Shown: positions 56,213-64,000 of the stretch, one piece after another | Numbering within the stretch: position 1 is the stretch's first letter | Layout: each line of letters starts with the position of its first letter | Assembly (NCBI GenBank): GCA_001051155.2 | Contig: JYIP02000003.1 | Coordinates: 2,356,001 to 2,420,000, forward strand | Reading direction: 5' to 3' | DNA length: 64,000 nt | Source of the DNA: Chrysoporthe austroafricana | Lineage: Eukaryota; Ascomycota; Sordariomycetes; Diaporthales; Cryphonectriaceae | Position numbers and translations under genes: made by a program | The notes under the pieces: model-generated | Seen by the model: only the letters and a program-made list of their open reading frames with translations | The model's database searches: none | What the model was told of the DNA's origin: nothing

Positions 56213-57961
56213 ATGGAAATGGACAATCTGCAAGCGCCTCTCATTTCGAACCGCGACCCGGACGATCGCGATGACGACCTTGACGATGCCCTTACTTCGG
56301 GCGTGTCGATGGCTGCCGGCTCTGGCCAGGCCGAACAGTCCTCGCCAGGTCTCTTCATGTGGCTGCTGACGTTCTCTGCTGGGATCAGCGGCCTCTTATT
56401 TGGATGTATGGCTCTGCATAATTCTCCTGGGTGCTCTGCACCTCGTCATCCTCGCTGGTGCTAATTGTATCCTCGCCTTCAGACGACACGGGCGTCATAT
56501 CAGCAACCCTCGTCTCTCTAGACACGTCCTTATCCGGCCGGCTACTCACCTCGCTCGACAAGTCCATTATCACATCCGCCACCGCCCTTTTCGCACTGCT
56601 CATCTCACCGTTCTCCTCCCACCTTGCCGATCGTCTCGGCCGGAAATGCATCATCCTCTATGCCGACCTGCTGTTCGTTCTGGGGGCGATCCTGCAGGCC
56701 ATGAGCTCCAGCGTCTTCGTGATGACCATCGGAAGATCTATAGTCGGCGCGGCCGTGGGAGCAGCCAGTTTTGTGACGCCCTTGTATATTGCTGAGCTGG
56801 CGCCAGCGGCCCACAGAGGAAGACTGGTCACGATGAATAGCCTGTTTGTCACGCTGGGACAAGTCGTCGCATACATTGTGGGATGGGCCTTTGCAGAGTA
56901 TGGCAGCAGAACGACCGGATGGCGGTGGATGGTCGGCCTGGGCGCCACGCCGGCAGTACTACAGAATATGTTAGTGTTCTTCATGCCCGAAACGCCGAGG
57001 TGGTTGGTCAGAGCCGGACGGGTCGATGAGGCCAGGCATGTTATAAGGCGTGTCGCTGGCAACACTTCCGACGCCTCTGCGGCTGCCGATGTGGTCTTGA
57101 AGGACATCGAAGTTGAGGTCCTGGAGGAGGAGCAGGCCCAGAAGGCCCGCAGGATGTCACGGCAGAGAGAGAACTCCTGGCTGGACGGGTGTGACGAGCT
57201 TTTCGCCGTGCGGAGGAATCGCCGCGCGCTGGCGATTGCTTGCCTCCTCCAGGGGCTGCAGCAGCTGTGCGGTTTTGTAAGTCTGCCGCTTCCCCGTGGG
57301 CCTTACCTCGTCCTCCTGTCGAGCTGACTGGTAGCCTCAGAACTCGCTGATGTACTTCTCCGCGACGATTTTCCTGCTATTGGGGTTTACAAGCCCGACG
57401 CTGACGTCCATGACCGTTGCCCTCACTAATTTCCTGTTCACGGGTGTTGCACTCGTCGTTATCGACAGGGTTGGGCGGAGACGCATTCTACTCTACTCGA
57501 TACCTTTCATGATTGGAGGCCTACTCCTCTCGACGTACGGCTTTTCACTCATGAAGCTGTCGACTTCAGCTTCCGATGACGGGGCGGCGCCTCCTCCAGC
57601 GCTGCCGGACCGAGGCGCCGCGGTCGTCGTGCTGGTGTCGATCATGTTATACGTCGCAGCTTATGCGATCGGCTTGGGAAGCGTGCCCTGGATGCAGAGC
57701 GAGCTCTTCTCCCTGAGCGTCCGGTCTATAGGCAGCGGTGCAGCTACGGGGACGAACTGGGCGTCCAACTTTGTGGTCGGGCTGTCGTTCCTGCCGCTGA
57801 TGGACGCACTGTCGCCATCGTGGACATTCGTGCTCTATGCCGTCGTCTGCATGGTCGGTCTTTGGCTTGTGTATCTTATCTATCCCGAGACGAGCGGTCT
57901 GACGCTTGAGGAGGCCGCTGGACTTCTGGAAAGGGATGACTGGGGCGTTAGAAGGCGGTGA
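56213..57961 (+). CDS. MFS sugar transporter, inositol-transporter type
   Basis: Exons 56213-56405, 56483-57276 and 57341-57961; 535 aa. Twelve membrane segments are expected. Motifs: GLLFGYDTGVIS in helix 1 (restored across the first intron), DRLGRKC in the loop 2-3 motif, PLYIAELAP, PETPRWLV before the central loop, a helix 7 region (LQGLQQLCGFNSLMYFSATIF), DRVGRRR and PETSGLTLEEA. The helix 1 and cytoplasmic motifs match the myo-inositol transporter branch (ITR). Substrate could also be another polyol or sugar. The central cytoplasmic loop is charged. A signal peptide is not expected. Confidence 0.85.
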
Positions 57962-59476
57962 TACCCCTGCTGCATCACCACGATCCAGTCGTCGTGGCGG
58001 TCCACTGACATCCACGCTTAATGTGCACAGCTGAGACATGCGACCCTCAACGATTGATGCCATACCCGCGACACCGCTATGGAACAATAGGCCGCGGTGC
58101 TACGGACCTGTTCGCGGTCTGTGGAGTGCCACCTGGGAAGCACTTGAATAGGAGTCATATGATTGCCCTCGTCGAGCCAATCTCACGATCTGTGACAGTA
58201 CGTGGGTGGGCCCGCGAGCGGATACAATGGGGTCGTCTAGCCGCCGTGTCGGGACACTACGTAGGTAGATGGAGGCTTCAGACAACAACAAGAAATGCCA
58301 ATTTGCTTGTCGTCCGTGGTCGGTTAGCTCGGAGAAGTCCCAGCTCCGACCGTCTTGGCAAGAAGAGCGAGCGGCTGCCCGGTAGATGTCCGAGTCGTGT
58401 GTGCCGCCTTTATTTCCTGGTGCTGTCGGAGAGCCTGAGTCGCTCGGGTCCGCTGCCCGGGTCAGAGGCGAGACCTGCAGCCAGGATGGAGCACAGGGCG
58501 CCCTCAAACGCGAAGTCCGAGGGGCTGACAGATCAGGCGTGGGACGGCTGTGGGCCAATGCTGGTCGCTGCTCAACAGCAGCCGCGGCTGGCCATGTCGG
58601 CGCGCCAACCCGGCTGCAATCAATGGCCTCTCCGTCCACGATGCTCACCGACTGCCTCTGCAGTCCCGACACAGTGGGTTCGAGGGGGGCACCCGTCGGT
58701 GGTGTTGAATAGCTGCATCACGGACGATCCTCACCGCGTGTACTGGGTACTGTATCCAGCTCCACCCGGCCGGCCAATCCACCCAGCCCAGCTTGGATTT
58801 GTCAGGCATCAGAGCAAGGCCCGACGACGAACGGCCTCCCCCAGCAGACCTGCTCGGGACGGCCACCAGCCTCGTGCCTTGCAGGGCTCTTTATCACCGG
58901 CGGGCTCGAAGCCGCGAGGGCCGATTCGGAAGCGGGCCTTAGCCAGCAGCCCGTAGTGCTACGGGGCCATTCCTTGCCTGCTGACAATCAGTGCTGTGTG
59001 CGCAGCCAGGCGGCAGCCTTCCTGCCCAGGCTGGTCTAGCTACGCTGGGCGCCGGGGTGGAGCCTGGAGCCGTATTCACGGTGGACTCCGATGCAACCCA
59101 TTCCATTCTTTGCTTGTGCTAGCTGGTCTGGAATTTTGGGATAGAAAATGGCCCGTCGCCGCCCCATCGATCGCTGGACTCGAGGGACGAGCCGTCTTCT
59201 ACTCCTTCTGTAAGCCTTCTTTGCGTCTTCCAATCGGTGTACCGCTGCGGACCCGTCCATACTGCGATCTCTCCTCCGACCCCAGACGTCGTGATTCCTG
59301 AGCCCGCCTGCTGCCGCCGCCGCCGCCAGCTTGCAGCCGTCCCGAGTGCGTCATAGATACCGTTCTAGGCGCTAAGTAAACAATCGAGAAGCCGCCCTCC
59401 TCAGGGGCAGCGCCACCACCGCACCCATAAGGCCAGGCCACGCCAGGCCACGCCAAGCCACGCCAGACACGACAAG
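57962..59476. other. Intergenic, 1.5 kb
   Basis: Between two MFS genes, same strand. A 311-codon plus-strand frame at 58021-58956 lacks any family signal and is treated as chance. A 10-bp repeat lies just before the next ATG. Confidence 0.55.
59436..59465. repeat. Three tandem copies of a 10-bp unit in the 5' leader of the DHA1 gene
   Basis: Units GGCCACGCCA, GGCCACGCCA and AGCCACGCCA end 11 nt before the ATG at 59477. A further diverged copy (GGCCAGGCCA) precedes them. Confidence 0.85.
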
Positions 59477-61478
59477 ATGGCCAGCGGCAACAACGAGATC
59501 GACCGCGAGATCCTCGCCTCGGAAGAAGATGCGCGCGACTTCCACAGGCGCGCCTCCAACGAGGTCGAGAGGGTGGTTTCCGCCTCCTCCGTCTCCACCT
59601 CCACATCCGGAGGCTCGCTCCATGCTCGCCCTACCGGCGGCATGAGCAGGATGTCTACCCAGCGCGACCTGGAGCGCCATCCCACAGAGCTCGACCGCGT
59701 TCAGACCGCCAGGAGCCAGCACAGCGCCACCGTGGGTGTGAGCATGGGCCGGAGCAACACGCAGACTCGTGACTCCAGGAGACCAATGCCCCCCATGGGC
59801 GGAGGCAAGAGCCTGCCGCCTAAGCATGATGTGGACGACTATGTGGTGGAATGTGAGATGCTCCCCGAATCTTCGGAGGCCATGAAGACTAGCTAACACT
59901 GATCCGCAGTCGATGGCCCCGATGACCCTATACATGCACAAAATTGGCCTCTGAGAAAGAAGTAAGCCGGGCGCGTTGCAATGTTCAGTCGGGCCATTTA
60001 CTGACAGTTGCAGAGTTCTTACCGCCGCCATGTTGGGCTTCACTACCTTGACATCAGCTTTTACATCCAGCATCTTCTCCGCCGGAACCCAGCTTATAGC
60101 AGCCGAATTCGGAGTCTCGACCGAGGTCGGTATCTTGGGTGTCTCGTTCTACGTGCTTGGGTTCGCTACCGGTCCCACGCTGTGGGCGCCCCTCTCGGAG
60201 CTGAGGGGACGGCGGCTGCCTATCATCGCCTCCATGTTTGGCTTCTCCATCTTTACGATTGCTTGTGCCGTCGCCAAGGACCTGCAGACGATCCTCATCT
60301 GCCGATTCTTTGCAGGATTTATGGGCGCATGTCCTTTGGCAGTCGTCGCGGCTGTCTTCTCCGACATGTTCAACAATGCAACCCGTGGCATTGCCATCAC
60401 TATCTTTTCTATGATGGTCTTCACCGGTCCCCTGCTGGCACCGTTCATCGGCGGTTTCATCGTCGAATCGTATCTGGGGTGGAGATGGACCATGTACATC
60501 ACCTCCTTCATGGGATTCCTGAGCTTTGGCCTGGACTTCATCTTCCTCGAGGAGACCTACCCGCCGCAGATTCTGGTCGCCAAGGCCGCGGAACTCCGTC
60601 GCAGGACCCAGAACCACTTCATACATGCGAAGCAGGAAGAGATCGAGGTCGACTTCAGAGAGCTCCTCGAGAAGAACTTGAGCAGGCCGATGCGACTTTT
60701 GTTCCAGGAACCCATCGTCCTCCTTCTGAGCATATACATGAGTTTCATCTACGGGATTCTCTACCTATTCTTGACGGCCTACCCGCTGGTTTTCGAAGGC
60801 GTCCATCACTTTTCAGCCGGCGTTTCCGGCCTTGCATTCTTCGGCATGATCATCGGTGAACTGATCGCTGGCCTTGTCGTCCTGGCGCAGCAGCCTTGGT
60901 ATCAGCGCAAACTCGCCGCTAACAATGGCGTGCCGATCCCAGAATGGCGTCTCCCCTCAGTCATGGCGGGAGGTGCCTCATTTGCGATCGGCTTGTTCTG
61001 GTTCGGGTGGACTGGATACCGCGCAGACATCCACTGGATTGTTCCTACAGCTTCCGGTCTTCTCACAGGGTTCGGCCTTATGTCGATCTTCCTACAGGCC
61101 CTCAACTACCTTGTGGACGCCTATCTCATGTTCGCTGCGTCCGCCGTCGCAGGGAACACTTTCATGCGTTCGCTATGTGGTGCTGTCTTCCCCCTTTTCT
61201 CGTCATACATGTTTGAGGGCATGGGTATCGAGTGGGCGTCAACGTTACTCGGGTGTGTGGGGGTAGCACTGGTGCCCATTCCAGTAATCTTCTATCTGTA
61301 CGGCCACAAGATTCGAGCCAAGAGCAAGATTGCGCCGACGTTCCCGCCACAGGCACAGCAGCCTTCGACGGAGAGACCTCATGAGACGGGTTCACAGAAG
61401 GAAGAGGGGGCTAATCAGGGTGCCCTGGCGTCTGCTGCACCGAGGAAAGACGTCGACAAGGCCGCTGAGGCCGTCTAA
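59477..61478 (+). CDS. MFS DHA1 multidrug/polyamine transporter
   Basis: Exons 59477-59852, 59910-59961 (52 nt) and 60014-61478; 630 aa. The N-terminal cytosolic part (1-145) is hydrophilic and ends FDGPDDPIHAQNWPLRKK, the DPxNW-like motif that precedes helix 1 in fungal DHA1 transporters. The 52-nt exon encodes this motif. Membrane segments follow from VLTAAMLGF. Loop motif: LSELRGRRL; next: FFAGFMGACPLAVVAAVFSDMF and GPLLAPFIGGFIVESYLGWRW (motif C, proton antiport). The C-terminal tail is charged. Relatives export drugs or polyamines by H+ antiport. Substrate is not determinable here. Confidence 0.88.
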
Positions 61479-62511
61479 AATTTGTATGAGAAGCGCACTT
61501 CTGGTTTCAAGAAGGTGCCTCTGTTTTTGTACATATGGGATTTACGAAAACCGACGAAAATGGTAGATGGATGGATGGCTATTAGGACCATGTTCTTCAA
61601 ATAGCCGTAATGCACCGTGTGATGTTAGAGTAATGTATACAGTTCGAAGGATACGCAGTGTTGCGAAATAAATGATTTTACGGGGTCTTCAGGTCCACTA
61701 TCGTTCTACCTCAATTCTCTGTATCCATCCGTCAAGCCTCTGTACAGCCAGTAGGAGTCATTCCATTGTTCTTTCGACGATGCCTATTAGGAAACTTTCG
61801 ACGACCACGACAACAGCAAGCATATCGTCCTCCGCGATATCTGGAAGGGAGAAGGGGTTCACCGCCGCTGGGTCGATGTTGAGAAGGACAGTTAGGTCTG
61901 AAAGCTCGTCGTGGGAGAGGTTATGAAGCATAGCTACTGGGGTAATTTTGGGTGTTGTGACGCGAACCTAGAGCCACCTCCAGCGCCTCCTTAGCTGCGG
62001 TAAAGACGAGGCACCGCTGATGCTGTATTCCTCGCTACGCCCCCGCCCCCTTCTCTTAATAGAGGATCGACATCAGATACTCTAGGATTTATGCCAAGAT
62101 ACCGCGCCAGATGCCGACAGAAACGGCCCACAGATCGCACCTAACACAGCGCTAGTTCCAGTGCAACGGACATTATGCGCTGCTCTATAATGGCTTCTTT
62201 ATCCTCCAGCTCATTGGCCGCGGTGGATTCAGCCAATATTGATCGGATCCTTCAGCAAGGCTGCCTTGAGGGACAGGTCGGTGGCTATCTGCTTATCCGG
62301 AGCGCTGCAAAACACAGACTTGATTAATTCCCGGATATCGTGCTACGAAGGAGATTGTCTTGAGCTTACCTAGCTATATTTATATCTATATAAGTGGAGC
62401 GCAGTCGGCTTCGCTTTCCGGTGCCCTCGACTAGATCACGTAGCCTACCCCGCCCAGCAACGACTCTTTCCTCATCGACCACAGCTGTGTTTCTGCCTTG
62501 AACGAGCCAGC
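61479..62511. other. Intergenic, 1 kb
   Basis: Between the DHA1 transporter and the GFA gene; includes a TATA-like sequence, listed separately. Confidence 0.55.
62372..62394 (+). promoter_or_regulatory. TATA-like element upstream of the GFA gene
   Basis: An AT-rich stretch reading TATATTTATATCTATATAAG lies about 120-140 nt before the ATG at 62512, a plausible core promoter position. Inference from sequence and distance. Confidence 0.4.
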
Positions 62512-63309
62512 ATGTCTACTGCAACACCGGCTCCAGAGCCCGCGAAGAGCCAGATCTACGAGGCTGGATGTCACTGCGGGTACATCAAGTTTAGCGTGAC
62601 GCTCTCGCCTCCCCTGCCTGAGACCAAGCCCCTGAGTTGCGATTGCTCCGTGTGCCGTCGGTTTGGGTATCTGCTTGTCTGTAAGTTGGCGTGTCTGTAG
62701 ACAGTCCGAGTGGATAATCCTGTGGCAGGGGAGAGAGAGAGAGAAGGCCGCAGCGAGAGCTGGAGGGCGATGAGCTGCCAGGCTCTCGTTCCTACATCTG
62801 CCAGGAGATGCTCTGGGCAATGCACACGGTACCTACGCCAGGTGACTGACAACCAGCTCAAGACCCGGTCCGCGAGGACGTCCAATGGCATGGCGACTCA
62901 TGGGCGCGCCTGTCCAAATACCAATTCAACACGAAGCGGAAGGACCAGCTGTTCTGCGGCAAATGCGGCGCGAGCATCGGTATCGACTTTCGCGACTTTA
63001 ACGCACCCCGCCCCAGCCGTTTCGGGATCAGCGTGAGTGCCGGCCATCGAGGGGTGGCCTTTTTGCCTGAGCCTTCCGCTCGTGTGCGAGCATCGCAAAA
63101 GTACGTGCTGATTGTGTGTCTAGGTCCGCACCTTCGACGGCATTGATCTCAACGCCTTGGAGTATAAGCCGTTCAAGGGCTCTGAGAAGATCGTGCCGGC
63201 AGAGGACTTGTCCGGAGTGCAGTATGAATTGGACGAGAAGGAGAAGGCCGAGAAGAGGCTACACGAAGATGCAGAGAAGGAGATCGCTGCTGCAGCCGAG
63301 ACTGCCTGA
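62512..63309 (+). CDS. GFA (CENP-V/glutathione-dependent formaldehyde-activating) domain protein
   Basis: Exons 62512-62680, 62857-63032 and 63124-63309; 176 aa. Zinc ligand motifs of the GFA fold are present: GCHCGYIKF near residue 20, CDCSVCRRFGYLLV, and FCGKCGASIGIDF in exon 2, then VRTFDGIDLN. A charged Glu/Lys helix forms the C-terminus. The first intron (62681-62856) is 176 nt and contains a GA microsatellite. Formaldehyde-activating catalysis is disputed for this family, so the call stays at domain level. Confidence 0.85.
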
Positions 63310-63426
63310 CGGCAATGTTTGCATCTCTCAAATTTGTCTATAAGCATGCCATCTACAACGGCAGAACATTGCCCCGCCTGACGCCGGGCTCCATGACACA
63401 CACTTCTACGATTTAGCTCCGTCGTA
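63310..63426. other. Short convergent spacer
   Basis: 117 bp between the GFA and TRP2 stop codons. The 3' UTRs of both genes probably overlap here. Confidence 0.55.
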
Positions 63427-64000
63427 TTACTTCGCCTGACGTCTAGCGTAGATCTGCTCCGCAGATTCGATAGTCTTCATGTTGGCGCCAAGTTTGTTCT
63501 GTGTACGTGTCAGCGCGTGTTGTAATCATGTATAAGACAGGGCCGTATCTGCGACGAGGGCGCGCCTACCATGGTCTCCATCCACTCATCATACGGGTCT
63601 GAGTCGAAGACAATACCGCCACCTACTGGTGAATTAGATCGTTTTCCAAAGAATACTTGGGCGTGGGATCTGGTCTTACCGGCCTGCAGATACGCAATGC
63701 CATCCTTCACCATCATCGTCCGGAGAGCAATGCATGTATCCATCGCTCCCTCCTTCTCTTCGCCAGAAGCCGTCACACTCCCGTAGCCGAAATATCCCAC
63801 CGCCCCGGCATAGACACCCCGCTTCTCCTTCTCCAGCTCGGCAATCAGCTCCATAGCCTTGACCTTGGGAGCGCCGGACACGGTGCCGGCCGGAAAGATA
63901 GACCGGAAGGCATCGAACCTCGTCTTGTCTGGCCGCAGGACGCCAGAGACCTGAGAGACGAGGTGCTGAACATGCGAGAATTTCTCCACGACCATGAGCC
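63427..64000 (-). CDS. trp2: Anthranilate synthase component I, C-terminal part (5' truncated)
   Basis: Minus-strand gene entering from the right edge; stop TAA at 63427-63429. Two GT-AG introns are visible (about 63499-63569 and a second ending before [14 protein letters not shown]). Readable residues include [54 protein letters not shown] and [46 protein letters not shown]. These are the chorismate-binding C-terminal domain. The enzyme converts chorismate to anthranilate, the first committed step of tryptophan synthesis, with a glutamine amidotransferase partner. The N-terminal domain and the start lie beyond base 64000. Confidence 0.93.

Noticed and set aside
58021..58956. 311-codon plus-strand frame in an intergenic region
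   Set aside because: Arg/Pro/Ser-rich composition without family motifs, in GC-rich DNA where long chance frames are common.

Overview
The window is nuclear DNA of a filamentous ascomycete (Pezizomycotina, most likely Sordariomycetes). The evidence is GC-rich coding sequence, many short (about 50-80 nt) introns with GTRNGT donors and YAG acceptors, and a gene set of typical fungal orthologues: complex I 78 kDa subunit, OSCP, GH72 glucanosyltransferase, Rax1-like RGS protein and ATG37-like protein. I could follow 26 protein genes on alternating strands. Two are cut by the window edges: a SelO/FMP40 3' end at the left and a TRP2 3' end on the minus strand at the right. Exon junctions are inferred by eye from splice signals, reading phase and recalled family motifs. 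No alignment was run.

Left third (1-31 kb), mostly housekeeping and rich in mitochondrial functions: SelO AMPylase end (+), cytosolic-type GH63 glycosidase (-), mitochondrial PP2C phosphatase of the Ptc5/PDP type (-), KPWE-domain PEX14-like protein (+), complex I NUO78 (-), an unrecognised 247-aa protein (-), tail-anchored acyl-CoA-binding protein of the ATG37/ACBD5 type (-), RNase III (-), mitochondrial ribosomal protein mS33 (+), Pumilio-repeat protein (+), ATP synthase OSCP subunit (+), MOB1 (-) and a secreted six-hairpin (GH65-like) glycosidase (+).

Middle (31-50 kb): LSM1 (-), Sds3-like histone deacetylase complex subunit (+), CmcJ/NvfI (GA4 desaturase-like) oxidoreductase (-), a large disordered AT-hook protein in one exon (+), proteasome lid subunit RPN6 (-), SOF1/DCAF13 ribosome biogenesis factor (+), membrane-anchored short-chain dehydrogenase (+) and GPI-anchored GH72 beta-1,3-glucanosyltransferase (-).

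Right part (50-64 kb): a 3.9-kb gene-poor stretch, then the Rax1-like RGS membrane protein, an inositol/sugar MFS transporter, a DHA1 multidrug/polyamine transporter, a GFA-domain zinc protein (all +) and the anthranilate synthase component I end (-).

The genes do not form an operon-like system or a biosynthetic cluster. I saw no transposon, CRISPR array, rRNA or confident tRNA, and no convincing novel system. The most distinctive observations are two GC-AG introns, 24-nt and 15-nt microexons in the ferredoxin region of NUO78 (the 15-nt one carries an Fe-S cysteine codon), a duplicated acidic motif in the AT-hook protein, and several small tandem repeats near promoters.
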